Origin: an uncultured Sulfitobacter sp.
GTDB taxonomy: Bacteria; Pseudomonadota; Alphaproteobacteria; Rhodobacterales; Rhodobacteraceae
Reading direction: 5' to 3'
Assembly (NCBI GenBank): GCA_913060815.1
Contig: CAJXSZ010000002.1
Location: forward strand, 124,001 to 188,000
DNA: 64,000 nt
The first letter of the stretch is position 1, and every line of letters starts with the position of its first letter. The translations under genes were made by a program, and so were the position numbers. Below are positions 41,988 to 51,401 of this stretch, in pieces. Under the pieces are notes generated by a model that saw nothing but the letters and a program-made list of their open reading frames with translations, did not search any database and was not told the DNA's origin.

Positions 41988-43589
41988 ATGACTACCCCAC
42001 TCGTACCAAATGGCACTGCTGTTTCTGCGCATCACAACACGATACCCGAAACGTCCAAATTCCCCGCTCCTGAGAAGGCTGATCCGGCCGAGGCAAATAT
42101 CGGAGTGAAAGAACCTGAAATTGTCGAGTTTGCGGATTTGTTTATCGCAGAAACTGAAGCCATCTCTGCAAGTGAGGTGAAACCAACTGCGCCAAAGGTT
42201 GCGGGAGACGCAAAGACCGAGACAGCCAGCGCAAACGATGCAATCGACAAAGCAGCAGATGCGTCAGATCAGGATAAGGTGGCAAGTCCCGATACAGAAG
42301 ATTTTCCGACGGCTCAGGCTCAGCAGGGCTCTTCCAGAAACGAGCCATCACAGCCGACTGCCGCCCCGAGCGTTCCCGCACATATTCCCAAACACCATGT
42401 TATTGGACACAGCAAAACTGATCAGCCAAAGCTCATGAATATTAGCGAGCAAAATCTGAAGAACAGCGATGGCACGGGGTTTGTTGGTTTCACTGCCGGA
42501 ACCAGCCAGACAGAGGCGGTTTTCAACGCCCAAGACAAAAACCCAATCCAAACAGTGCAGAAGAATTTAGTGAGAGGAAATCAAACAGTTCCTACAGAGG
42601 CTGAAATTTCGACTGCGCCCGTCAAGCTTAGCGGCGCCAGCCTGCTGACAAGGCCAGCTGTAGCCGATGGTACACTCAAAATGCCAACCCCTGAAGGAAT
42701 GGCAGCTACACCAAAACAAGCGCAGGGTCCGCTCCCTCCAGTAATTGAACATACTGGCCAGCGTCAGAGCCAAACCAGAGCAGGTCCTTCGCTTGAGGCT
42801 GTTGGCGTTGTTCGGGACACGGAACCATCCGCCAAGATGATGACGACACCAGAGAATGCGTCTCTAAACAGTGCAAAATCGACTGATACCAAGACATCCA
42901 ACGCTGCCCAGACGGCCTATCTTCATCGGTCCGGCGATGTCGTTTCAAGACAAGATGGGCCGTTGCTGGCGGCGCAGACATCGTCGCAGTTTAAAGTAGC
43001 GAGTAGTGTCATATCTCCGCCGGCAACAGCCAAAATCCTCGTTTCTGGCGCTTCTCAAAACAGCGGCGACCCAAGCTTGTCGCTCCTTGTTCCGAGTGAT
43101 GCACCCGAGAGCATGACCTGGGATCACATTCGGACAAACGTCCCGACGCAGGTCTCGACAGCAGCATTAAGGGCTGAGCTAGCCCCACAGGTTGCACGTC
43201 AGATTGGTGAAGCGATGGGTCAAGCATCGAACAGGCCTATCGAAATCGCTCTTTCTCCCAAAGAGCTGGGGCGCGTGCATATGTCTGTTGTCGCAGAAGA
43301 CGGGACCGTGACTATCAACATTATGACAGAGCGTCCTGAAACCCTTGATCTGATGCGCCGCCACATTGATCAGCTGGGTCAAACCCTCCGAAATATGGGC
43401 TACGATTCAATCAATTTTGCGTTCGGCCAAGGCACAAAAGGGAATGACGCTTCAGACAAGAATCCACAACACACGTCCTCAGAGGCCGATACCCGCTCTC
43501 AACGGGACAACAACCAATCTGTAGAAGATGCTAACCCAATTATGCACGTCACAACTGCGTCAACGCAGGGTGTGGATATACGTTTATAA
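41988..43589 (+). CDS. fliK: Flagellar hook-length control protein FliK
   Basis: A 533-residue protein with a long Ala/Thr/Gln/Pro-rich low-complexity region (residues ~1-380) and a folded C-terminal domain (Flg_hook type): PQVARQIGEAMGQASNRPIE, then IALSPKELGRVHMSVVAEDG and LDLMRRHIDQLGQTLRNMGY. It measures hook length and triggers FlhB switching. GAAAGG precedes ATG 41988; an upstream TTG frame start is unlikely. It is followed after nine bases by flgD. Confidence 0.9.
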   Translation: MTTPLVPNGTAVSAHHNTIPETSKFPAPEKADPAEANIGVKEPEIVEFADLFIAETEAISASEVKPTAPKVAGDAKTETASANDAIDKAADASDQDKVASPDTEDFPTAQAQQGSSRNEPSQPTAAPSVPAHIPKHHVIGHSKTDQPKLMNISEQNLKNSDGTGFVGFTAGTSQTEAVFNAQDKNPIQTVQKNLVRGNQTVPTEAEISTAPVKLSGASLLTRPAVADGTLKMPTPEGMAATPKQAQGPLPPVIEHTGQRQSQTRAGPSLEAVGVVRDTEPSAKMMTTPENASLNSAKSTDTKTSNAAQTAYLHRSGDVVSRQDGPLLAAQTSSQFKVASSVISPPATAKILVSGASQNSGDPSLSLLVPSDAPESMTWDHIRTNVPTQVSTAALRAELAPQVARQIGEAMGQASNRPIEIALSPKELGRVHMSVVAEDGTVTINIMTERPETLDLMRRHIDQLGQTLRNMGYDSINFAFGQGTKGNDASDKNPQHTSSEADTRSQRDNNQSVEDANPIMHVTTASTQGVDIRL

Positions 43590-43598
43590 GGAAGTCCT

Positions 43599-44276
43599 AT
43601 GATCTCTCCCACGCTCAATCCATCTAGTGTTACCGGAACTGCCAGTACAGCAGCCAACTCTCCTCAAGCAAAGGCTGTTTTATCATCAGACTTCGAAACC
43701 TTCATCCAAATGCTGACCACTCAGGCAAAGTATCAGGATCCTTTGGAGCCTCTCGACAGCTCGGAATATGCAGCTCAACTGGCTCAGTTCTCGATGGTCG
43801 AACAACAGGTCCTTTCCAATGACCTACTTACTGCTTTGGCAAATCAAGTCGGCAGCGGCAATATGGGACAAATGGCAGGGTGGATCGGAATGGAGGGGCG
43901 CACTACCGCAGCCGTGGCATTTGATGCCGCGCCGATAACTGTTCTACCCGACCCTCCTGTCGGCGCACAGGAAATGTCGCTGGTGGTCTATGATACGCAG
44001 GGACGTGAAGTTGACCGCGGCGCGCTTCCTGTCTCAGACAACCCGATCCTCTGGGCAGGTGTGCAGCAGAATGGGCAACCCGTGGCGCCAGGCCTCTACA
44101 GGTTTGAGATTGAAGCGACAGGCGCTGCAGGCGTCGAACTTCCAACGACGCAAGCCGAGACCTATGCGCGCATCATTGAGGTCCAGAACATCGGGTCCGA
44201 GGCGCGCGTTATCTTTGAAGGGGGCGCAGAAGCACCAGCAAGCGCTATCACTGCTTTGCGTGAGGCTGCCAGCTAA
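43599..44276 (+). CDS. flgD: Flagellar hook capping protein FlgD
   Basis: A 225-residue scaffold that caps the growing hook. The N-terminal motif FIQMLTTQAKYQDPLEPLDS then SEYAAQLAQFSMVEQQV is characteristic, and the C-terminal part is the FLgD Ig-like/tudor region (MSLVVYDTQGREVDRGALPV; GLYRFEIEATGAAG). It is the last gene of the cluster. Its final bases overlap the convergent oxidoreductase gene. Confidence 0.93.
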   Translation: MISPTLNPSSVTGTASTAANSPQAKAVLSSDFETFIQMLTTQAKYQDPLEPLDSSEYAAQLAQFSMVEQQVLSNDLLTALANQVGSGNMGQMAGWIGMEGRTTAAVAFDAAPITVLPDPPVGAQEMSLVVYDTQGREVDRGALPVSDNPILWAGVQQNGQPVAPGLYRFEIEATGAAGVELPTTQAETYARIIEVQNIGSEARVIFEGGAEAPASAITALREAAS

Positions 44277-45601
44277 CGATCGGCAAGCATGAAGGCGCCA
44301 TATGCGAAGGGCATTGCTGCACGGCGAAACCGCCCCAATTCAAACCGTTTTAGTGGCGCGCGGATGGCATCGGGATAAGGTAATTCAGGCTGCTTACCCT
44401 GAACCAGTTGGGCAAGCAGCGCACCACTATAGCTGCCCATCGCGACGCCATTGCCATGGTAGCACATGCCAGCCCACAGTCCGCCATGGTCGGGCACAGC
44501 GCCGACAAAAGGCAGCATATTGCGTGCGAGGCAGACCATGCCAGACCAGCTGTGAGGTGTTTCGACAGCGCGCCACGCAGGGAACATGTGTTCAAAATCC
44601 TTTCGGGCTTTTTCGCGGGCGCGTTGTTCCGCGCGCGCGCCTGTGAACACGCCACCTCGCATACCAAACAGAAAGCGATTGTCTGGCATCAGTCTAAAGT
44701 AGTGCAGCAGATTTCGTGTGTCGAAGGCCATCTGCTTGGAAGTCCACCCTGCCGCATCCAACTCATCCGGCGACAGAGGGCGCGTAACGATCACATTTGA
44801 CTGGCTCGGCAGATAGCGCCCAGCAAACCAATCGGGAACATTCTCGGAGGAGTAGCCATTCGTTGCCAGAACGACTTGATCAGCGCGCAACACACAGTCG
44901 CCGATCTGTAACGCCCATCCTCCCGCTTCACGGGCCAGGGCCGTGACGGGGCTGCTTTCGTAAATCTTCACACCTGCTCTTTGAGCCGCATCAACTAACC
45001 CGCTCAAATATTTTCGCGGGTTGAGACCAAAGCCCGCTTTGATGGTCAGCGCACCATGAAACGGCCCTACCAAACCTCGGTCGGCAAGGGCATGCGCAGC
45101 GATCAATTCATGTTCAACACCGTAGTTTTCGCGCAAGACCGCAGCATGGGACTTTAGCGTTGCAACGTCCTTCGGGCGATGTGCCAACACTGTTTCTCCG
45201 TCAGAATGACGATCAACATCCAATCCCAGCTCGCCAACCAAGGCATCGACAAACTGCACTGCTGCCAGCTCTGTGCGGCGAAACTCAATGCGACCCTGAC
45301 GGCCGAACCGCTTATCTAGTGCGGCATCTTCCAGCATCCCGCCACCCAGACAGCAGAACCCGCCGTTGCGACCCGATGCCCCCCATCCGATTTGCTTCGC
45401 CTCAATGACGGAGACACGTACTCCCGCACGCGCGAGCTCAAGCGATGCAACAAGACCGGTAAACCCTGCACCAATAATAGCCACATCGGTCCGCTCGTCC
45501 TGCTCGAATGCAGGGAATTTGGGGATATCAGCCGTCTGGTCCCACCAGCATCCCGCACGCGGACCATCGCCATAGGCATATGCACCAAAGAGCTGCTTCA
45601 C
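44273..45601 (-). CDS. FAD-dependent oxidoreductase, gamma-glutamylputrescine oxidase-like
   Basis: A 442-residue DAO/PuuB-type amine oxidase. The dinucleotide motif is DVAIIGAGFTGLVASLELAR followed by IGWGASGRNGGFCCLGGGML. The late segment WSGMVCLARNMLPFVGAVPD and GMCYHGNGVAMGSYSGAL is the usual FAD-closing region. In the Puu route such enzymes oxidise gamma-glutamylputrescine. A GTG start (45599-45601) overlaps the potI stop, so it is translated with the putrescine transporter. A gamma-glutamylputrescine synthetase is not in the window, so the true substrate could be another amine. Confidence 0.82.
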   Translation of the reverse strand: MKQLFGAYAYGDGPRAGCWWDQTADIPKFPAFEQDERTDVAIIGAGFTGLVASLELARAGVRVSVIEAKQIGWGASGRNGGFCCLGGGMLEDAALDKRFGRQGRIEFRRTELAAVQFVDALVGELGLDVDRHSDGETVLAHRPKDVATLKSHAAVLRENYGVEHELIAAHALADRGLVGPFHGALTIKAGFGLNPRKYLSGLVDAAQRAGVKIYESSPVTALAREAGGWALQIGDCVLRADQVVLATNGYSSENVPDWFAGRYLPSQSNVIVTRPLSPDELDAAGWTSKQMAFDTRNLLHYFRLMPDNRFLFGMRGGVFTGARAEQRAREKARKDFEHMFPAWRAVETPHSWSGMVCLARNMLPFVGAVPDHGGLWAGMCYHGNGVAMGSYSGALLAQLVQGKQPELPYPDAIRAPLKRFELGRFRRAAMPFAYGAFMLADR

Positions 45602-46416
45602 GCGGTGCGTTCAGCGGTCTGCGCATCCTGTTGCGCACGAACAGCACTACGTTTGGAAATCAGCGATGCCGCGATCACTCCTATAGTGACGATAGCAATC
45701 ATAAGTGTCGAAAGCGCATTAATCTCGGGCGTGACGCCAAGGCGGACAGAGCTCCAAATCTTGATCGGCAACGTTGTCGAGGAGGGTCCAGACACGAAGG
45801 AAGCAATCACCAAATCATCGAGGCTCAGGGTGAAGGCAAGCAACCAGCCCGAAATCACAGCGGGTGCGATGATGGGCAGGGTCACAAGGCGAAACGCCTC
45901 AAAACGGTTGCACCCTAAATCGAGGGCAGCTTCTTCCAGCGAGCGATCAAAGCTAACCAGCCGTGAGGACACAACTACCGAGACAAAGCACATCGAAAAC
46001 GTCGTGTGGGCAAGAACGATGGTAAGGATACCGCGATCAAGGCCAAGGCCGATGAACAACAACAGCAACGAAAGGCCCGTGATGACTTCGGGCATGACCA
46101 GCGGCGCATAGATCATGCCTGAAAACAGAGTGCGGCCGAAAAACTTGCCCGCATTGACGAGGACATAGGCGGCCATTGTGCCCAATATCGTTGCAACAGT
46201 GGAAGACATAACAGCCACTTTGATCGTCACCCAAGCGGCGCTTAGAAATGCCTCGTCGCGCAGTAGCTCTCCGTACCATTGCGTTGAGAATCCAGCCCAA
46301 ACCGTCACCAGACGGGAGGCGTTGAAGCTGTAGATAATCAACAGCAGCATCGGTAGATACAGGAATGCAAACCCAAGCGTCAGAGAGGTGATGTTGAAGG
46401 TGCTAAGCCGCTTCAT
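45598..46416 (-). CDS. potI: Putrescine ABC transporter permease PotI
   Basis: A 272-residue permease with six membrane helices, a short N-terminal cytoplasmic part (MKRLSTFNITSLTLGFAFLY) and the EAA loop EEAALDLGCNRFEAFRLVTL. ATG at 46414-46416 is chosen; the frame to 46518 overlaps potH. It forms the channel with PotH. It overlaps potH and the downstream oxidoreductase by four bases each. Confidence 0.92.
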   Translation of the reverse strand: MKRLSTFNITSLTLGFAFLYLPMLLLIIYSFNASRLVTVWAGFSTQWYGELLRDEAFLSAAWVTIKVAVMSSTVATILGTMAAYVLVNAGKFFGRTLFSGMIYAPLVMPEVITGLSLLLLFIGLGLDRGILTIVLAHTTFSMCFVSVVVSSRLVSFDRSLEEAALDLGCNRFEAFRLVTLPIIAPAVISGWLLAFTLSLDDLVIASFVSGPSSTTLPIKIWSSVRLGVTPEINALSTLMIAIVTIGVIAASLISKRSAVRAQQDAQTAERTA

Positions 46417-47288
46417 GCCTCTGCCTCCGCTTGTTTCTGCTGGTTCCGCTGGAACAGCACGATCGGGATGATCAGGATCAGCAACAGGATCACAGCCACA
46501 GCCGAAGCGACTGGCCAATCGCGATTGTTAAAGAACTCTTCAAACAGCACCTTACCGATCATCAATGTGCCAGAGCCGCCCAAAAGTGATGGGATCACAA
46601 ACTCGCCCAGCGCTGGGATAAATACAAGGAAGCATCCCGCGATGATGCCGTTCCTTGAGAGCGGTATGGTGACGAGCCAGAAGGCCGTGAGCCGTGAACA
46701 GCCGAGATCTTCCGCTGCCTCGATGAGGCTATCGTCCATCCGCTCAAGCGCGGCATAGATCGGCAGTATCATAAAGGGCAAGTAAGTATAGACGATGCCG
46801 ATGTAGACAGCGGTATTGGTGTTGAGGATAGTGAGCGGGTCGGAGATCATGCCCGTCCACAACAGGAATTGGTTCAGGAAACCTTCATTGCTCAGGATGC
46901 CGATCCACGCGTAGACCCTGATCAGAAAGGAGGTCCAGAAAGGCAGGATCACCAACATCATCAGAGTGGCCCGCCATTCCTGCGGCGCGCGCGCCATAGC
47001 ATAGGCAATGGGATAGCCAACAAAAAGGGTGAGTAACGTTGAGATCAGTGCGATCTGCAGGCTGCTCAGGTATGCTTTGTAATACAGGTCATCCGTGGTG
47101 AGGAAGACAAAATTCTCGAAATCCAAACCTTGGATCAATGCGGAAAAGCCATCTTTGACGGTCGGCGTATAGGGCGGGATCGCGAGGGCGATGTCCGATA
47201 GCGAAATCTTGAAAACGATGAGAAACGGCACCAGAAACAGCGCCAGAAGCCATGCGTAAGGAACTGCAATCAAGGCGAAGCGGCGCAT
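46413..47288 (-). CDS. potH: Putrescine ABC transporter permease PotH
   Basis: A 291-residue permease with the PotB/PotH pattern: LLALFLVPFLIVFKISLSDI as first helix, LPFWTSFLIRVYAWIGIL, and the EAA loop EAAEDLGCSRLTAFWLVTIP then LSRNGIIAGCFLVFIPALGE. Adjacent to potG with three bases between. Confidence 0.93.
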   Translation of the reverse strand: MRRFALIAVPYAWLLALFLVPFLIVFKISLSDIALAIPPYTPTVKDGFSALIQGLDFENFVFLTTDDLYYKAYLSSLQIALISTLLTLFVGYPIAYAMARAPQEWRATLMMLVILPFWTSFLIRVYAWIGILSNEGFLNQFLLWTGMISDPLTILNTNTAVYIGIVYTYLPFMILPIYAALERMDDSLIEAAEDLGCSRLTAFWLVTIPLSRNGIIAGCFLVFIPALGEFVIPSLLGGSGTLMIGKVLFEEFFNNRDWPVASAVAVILLLILIIPIVLFQRNQQKQAEAEA

Positions 47289-47291
47289 TCC

Positions 47292-48419
47292 TCAGTGCTC
47301 CAGCAGAACGCCAGCAGTGGCGTTCCAACGAATCCACACGGGGTCTTCCCATGTGATACCTCTGCGCGACAAACGCCGGGTGTTGGCGGTCTGCGCTTTG
47401 ATGATCTGACCACCAGGCAATTCGACGTGATAGGTGCTCAAGTTGCCGAGATAGGCAATATCAAGGACCTTACCCTGCACGGCATTCTCGGCCTCTTCGG
47501 GTTTCTCTTTTGTGATGCTGATCTTTTCAGGCCGAATAGCGAGATGACATTCCTGACCCTCGGAGAAGGGTCGCTCCGAATGGGCTAGGATAGGGGCCTG
47601 ATTGACGCCCCAATCGACAAAATACTGGTCCTTGCCATTGGCCTTTGCCGTGCCTGAAATGATGTTCACATCACCAATGAAATCCGCGACATATACGCTG
47701 TTCGGCGTCTCGTAGATGCCATCAGGTGTGGCAACCTGAATGATCCGCCCTTCGTCCATCACCGCCACACGGGAAGCGACGGTCATCGCCTCTTCCTGAT
47801 CGTGGGTGACGATAACAAAGGTGGTCCCTGTAGTTTCCTGAATGTCCATCAGCTCGAACTGCGTCTCCTGACGTAGCTTTTTGTCGAGCGCGCCCAGCGG
47901 CTCATCAAGCAACAGCAGTTTCGGCCCTTTGGCAAGGCTGCGGGCAAGGGCCACGCGCTGACGCTGGCCCCCTGATATCTGGTGGGGTTTTCGGCGGGCG
48001 AACTTCTCGAGCCGCGTGAGTTTAAGCATCTCGGCCACACGCGCATCTATCTTGTCTTTGGGCAGCTTGTCACGGCGCAAGCCGAAGGCAATATTCTCGT
48101 AAACGCTCAGGTGCGGAAACAGGGCGTAAGACTGGAACATCATGTTCACAGCACGCTGGTTCGGGGGCACAGCGGCGATATCCTGCCCCGCCAATTCGAT
48201 ACGACCCTTTGTAACCGTCTCAAACCCCGCAAGCATACGCATCATCGTCGTCTTGCCACAGCCTGAAGGGCCAAGCAGCGCAAAGAACTCCTTGGCGTAG
48301 ATGTCCTGCGTTAAATCGTCGATTGCTGTGAAATCGCCAAACCGTTTGGTCACCCCTTTGAATCGGATCAATGGCGTCTCGTTAGGGTCATTCCATGGGG
48401 CGAAAACAGGCGTGCTCAC
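47292..48419 (-). CDS. potG: Putrescine ABC transporter ATPase PotG
   Basis: A 376-residue ATPase (GTG start at 48417-48419, AAGGAA upstream; a further GTG at 48470 is less likely). Walker A is LLGPSGCGKTTMMRMLAG, the signature ISGGQRQRVALARSLAKGPK and Walker B LLLLDEPLGALDKKLR. The C-terminal TOBE domain (CHLAIRPEKISITKEKPEE) is typical of the polyamine/sulfate-type ATPases. Confidence 0.93.
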   Translation of the reverse strand: MSTPVFAPWNDPNETPLIRFKGVTKRFGDFTAIDDLTQDIYAKEFFALLGPSGCGKTTMMRMLAGFETVTKGRIELAGQDIAAVPPNQRAVNMMFQSYALFPHLSVYENIAFGLRRDKLPKDKIDARVAEMLKLTRLEKFARRKPHQISGGQRQRVALARSLAKGPKLLLLDEPLGALDKKLRQETQFELMDIQETTGTTFVIVTHDQEEAMTVASRVAVMDEGRIIQVATPDGIYETPNSVYVADFIGDVNIISGTAKANGKDQYFVDWGVNQAPILAHSERPFSEGQECHLAIRPEKISITKEKPEEAENAVQGKVLDIAYLGNLSTYHVELPGGQIIKAQTANTRRLSRRGITWEDPVWIRWNATAGVLLEH

Positions 48420-48452
48420 AAATGTGTTCCTTGCAAGGTCTCTAAGTAAGAA

Positions 48453-48475
48453 GGGCGGCGCATCCTGCACCGCCC
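48453..48475 (-). terminator. Stem-loop between potF and potG
   Basis: GGGCGG (48453-48458) and CCGCCC (48470-48475) pair across an 11-base loop, just downstream of potF. In the minus-strand transcript TTCTT follows. Likely a partial terminator or mRNA stabiliser giving more PotF than PotGHI. Confidence 0.55.
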
Positions 48476-48493
48476 TCTTTTGTCGCGATCAGA

Positions 48494-49579
48494 TCAGGTG
48501 CCTGATTTGATCTTGGTCCAGCTGCGGGTGACAACACGTTGCACCTTTGGCGGGTAAGGCGTTGTTGTGAACAGGTTGTCCAAGGTTGCAGCATCCGGAT
48601 AGATCGCTGGATCACCGCTCACATCCTCGACCAGAAACTCCTGCGATGCCTCGTTGCCGTTGGCATAGTAAACGTAGTTCGAGGCGGCAGCCATGTTCTC
48701 GGCGTCCATGATAAAGTTCAGGAACTTGTGTGCACCCTCAACGTTCGGGGCATCCACCGGTATTGCCATCTGGTCAAACCACATCTGTGCGCCTTCTTTG
48801 GCTGCGTTATAAGCGATCTCTACGCCATTTTCTGCCTCTGCAGCGCGGTCGCGCGCTTGCAGGATGTCACCAGACCACCCCACCGCTACGCAAATATCAC
48901 CATTCGCCAGAGCGTTGATATATTCCGAGCTGTGGAACTTCTGGATGTAAGGACGCACCTTCATCATCACTTCTTCAGCCTTGGCCAATACCTCAGGGTC
49001 GTGGCTGTCGGGGTCTTCACCAATATACTTGAGCGCCATCGGCAGCATTTCGGCAGGTGCGTCGAGGAAGTGCACGCCACAATCGGCCAGCTTTTCCATG
49101 TTCTCGGGGTTCAAGACCAGTTCGAGCGAACCGATCGGCGCGTCTTCTCCGAGGATCTCACGTACCTTGCCTACATTTGCGCCAATGCCGGTCGTGCCCC
49201 ACATGTAGTTGATGGAATAGGCGTTTTCGGGGTCGTACTGTTCCGTCCGCTCTGTGACCACATCCCACATATTGCCGAGGTTCGGCAACTGGGCTGTATC
49301 CAGCTTTTGAAACGCACCCGCGGAAATCTGGCGCTGAAGGAACGTGCCAGACGGCACGACTACATCGTATCCCGAACCGCCAGCCAGCATCTTTGTCTCG
49401 AGCACTTCGTTGCTGTCGAACACGTCATAGATGAGGGTGAGGCCGGTTTCTTCCTCGAACTTAGCCAGCAAGTCCTCGTCGATATAGTCGGACCAGTTAT
49501 AAACGCGAACTTCTTCGGCGAGCGCCGCACCCGCAACAAGGGCAAGCGTGGCGGTGCTGGTCAAAATTGTCTTAATCAT
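48494..49579 (-). CDS. potF: Putrescine-binding periplasmic protein PotF
   Basis: A 361-residue solute-binding protein: signal peptide ending at ALAEE, then VRVYNWSDYIDEDLLAKFEE, the typical opening of PotF/PotD. YSINYMWGTTGIGANVGKVR and ICVAVGWSGDILQARDRAAE carry ligand-site residues (Asp of the SGD motif and aromatic residues). ATG at 49577-49579 with a GGAG upstream is chosen over a longer frame to 49621. It leads the potFGHI-oxidoreductase operon and is divergent from the putrescine aminotransferase. Confidence 0.93.
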   Translation of the reverse strand: MIKTILTSTATLALVAGAALAEEVRVYNWSDYIDEDLLAKFEEETGLTLIYDVFDSNEVLETKMLAGGSGYDVVVPSGTFLQRQISAGAFQKLDTAQLPNLGNMWDVVTERTEQYDPENAYSINYMWGTTGIGANVGKVREILGEDAPIGSLELVLNPENMEKLADCGVHFLDAPAEMLPMALKYIGEDPDSHDPEVLAKAEEVMMKVRPYIQKFHSSEYINALANGDICVAVGWSGDILQARDRAAEAENGVEIAYNAAKEGAQMWFDQMAIPVDAPNVEGAHKFLNFIMDAENMAAASNYVYYANGNEASQEFLVEDVSGDPAIYPDAATLDNLFTTTPYPPKVQRVVTRSWTKIKSGT

Positions 49580-49802
49580 AGGAGTCTCCCATAGGTGACG
49601 CTGGTTTTCCCAGCATTGCACAGAACGTGATCAAATTTTGGGGCGCTTGCCAAGGCGATTCATCAATAATGGCGTTTCAATGCATGATTTTTGCTCAAAC
49701 TTGACTTGGTAGGAGGCAGCACGCTGGATCATCCCGATTGACCGCGCAGGAATTTGATCATATTTTGATGCAAGCCAGATAATTGACCAATAGGGGCACC
49801 TC
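49580..49802. promoter_or_regulatory. Divergent potF / aminotransferase control region
   Basis: A 223-bp gap between two divergently transcribed putrescine-related operons. Both promoters must lie here. GGGGCACCTC just before 49803 gives a weak Shine-Dalgarno. No clear operator repeat was recognised. Confidence 0.4.
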
Positions 49803-51200
49803 ATGACTCTTGTTTCCAACCATCTTCCAACGTCTGAGTTGCAAGCTCTCGATGGCGCGCACCACATGCATCCGTTCACCACCAACGACGAGCTTAAAGA
49901 CCGCGGCGCACGCGTTATCACCAGCGGCAAGGGCGTGTATCTGCGAGACAGCGAAGGAAACGAGATACTTGATGCGATGGCGGGTCTTTGGTGCGTGAAC
50001 CTCGGATACGGCCGTGACGAGCTGGTCAAAGTTGCAGCGCGCCAGATGCAGGAACTGCCCTACTATAATACCTTCTTCAATACGACGCACACGCCCGCGA
50101 TTGCCTTGGCGGCCGAGCTGGCAAAGCTGGCCCCCGAAGGATTGAACCACGTCTTTTTCGCAGGATCAGGGTCGGAGGCGAATGATACCAATCTGCGGAT
50201 GGTGCGGGTCTATTGGGCCGAGAAAGGGCATCCTGAAAAGTCCCATATTATCAGTCGTAAGAATGCCTACCACGGGTCTTCCGTCGGCTCTGGCTCACTC
50301 GGCGGCATGACGTACATGCACGCGCAAGGGGGCATGCCGATCCCAGGCATCCACCACATCGGGCAGCCCGATTGGTACGCGGAGGGCGGCGATCATACGC
50401 CTGAAGAATTTGGCCTGATGCGCGCTCAGGAGCTTGAGGCGAAAATTCTGGAGCTTGGCGCCGAGAATGTCGCCGCATTTATTGCAGAGCCAGTGCAAGG
50501 GGCGGGCGGTGTAATCGTTCCGCCAACCACCTATTGGCCCGAGATCCAACGCATTTGCGACAAGTACAATATCCTGATTATTGCGGATGAGGTGATCTGC
50601 GGTTTTGGGCGCACGGGCAATTGGTTCGGCTCAACCACGATGGGCATCAAGCCGCACATTATGACCATCGCAAAGGGTCTGAGCTCGGGCTATGTGCCGA
50701 TTGGCGGCTCGATCGTGTGTGACGAGATTGCCGAGATAATCAACGCGGTCGAGTTCAATCACGGCTACACATACTCGGGCCACCCTGTTTGCGCTGCTGT
50801 CGCTCTCGAAAATCTGCGCATCATGCAGGATGACAACCTTTTGGATCACGTAAACAACGTGGCAGCACCTGCATTCCATGCTGTGTTAAACCAATTGGTC
50901 GAACACCCACTGGTGGGCGGACTGAACGTCAAAGGCATGATGGCTTCCCTCCCCCTTACGCCACACAAAGAGACCCGCGCCAAATTCGCGATGGACACTG
51001 GCACTGCAGGCTTCATGTGCCGCGAGCGGTGTTTTGCCAACAACCTTGTGATGCGCCACGTGGGAGATCGGATGATTATCTCCCCACCACTTGTGATCAC
51101 GCCCGAGGAGATCGAGGTATTTCATGCCCGCGCCAAAAAGGCGCTGGATGAAACATATACGGCACTCAAAGACGGCGATATGCTCAAAGCGGAATCATAA
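49803..51200 (+). CDS. spuC: Class III aminotransferase, putrescine-pyruvate type (SpuC-like)
   Basis: A 465-residue PLP enzyme transferring the amino group of putrescine (or a related omega-amine) to pyruvate. The fold-type I class III motifs are clear: AMAGLWCVNLGYGRDELV, the SGSEANDTNLRMVRVYW substrate/PLP segment, LIIADEVICGFGRTGNWFGS (Asp binding PLP nitrogen) and TIAKGLSSGYVPIGGSIV with the Schiff-base Lys. PRP-type C-terminus ends in SPPLVITPEEIEVFHARAKK. It is divergent from potFGHI, which fits a putrescine uptake and catabolism module. Other omega-amino acids remain possible. Confidence 0.88.
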   Translation: MTLVSNHLPTSELQALDGAHHMHPFTTNDELKDRGARVITSGKGVYLRDSEGNEILDAMAGLWCVNLGYGRDELVKVAARQMQELPYYNTFFNTTHTPAIALAAELAKLAPEGLNHVFFAGSGSEANDTNLRMVRVYWAEKGHPEKSHIISRKNAYHGSSVGSGSLGGMTYMHAQGGMPIPGIHHIGQPDWYAEGGDHTPEEFGLMRAQELEAKILELGAENVAAFIAEPVQGAGGVIVPPTTYWPEIQRICDKYNILIIADEVICGFGRTGNWFGSTTMGIKPHIMTIAKGLSSGYVPIGGSIVCDEIAEIINAVEFNHGYTYSGHPVCAAVALENLRIMQDDNLLDHVNNVAAPAFHAVLNQLVEHPLVGGLNVKGMMASLPLTPHKETRAKFAMDTGTAGFMCRERCFANNLVMRHVGDRMIISPPLVITPEEIEVFHARAKKALDETYTALKDGDMLKAES

Positions 51201-51401
51201 CGCACAATCAGCGGTGAAAGAATTGGCTCCCCCATACATCTTTTGGAGTGCATTTTCCTGCAAGAGTGGAAAATTTAAGCGAATGCGTCTCTTCCTGATC
51301 CGCTTTGCCCTGATTTATGTTTATGTAGTTGCAAATTAACGGCAGCCCGCGTTTAGTCTATGGCAACAAAATAAAACCAAAGACTACGGGGAGCCATAAA
51401 T

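Noticed and set aside
48539-49594. 351-codon open frame on the plus strand
   Set aside because: Antisense to potF, which has a clear family match and signal peptide.
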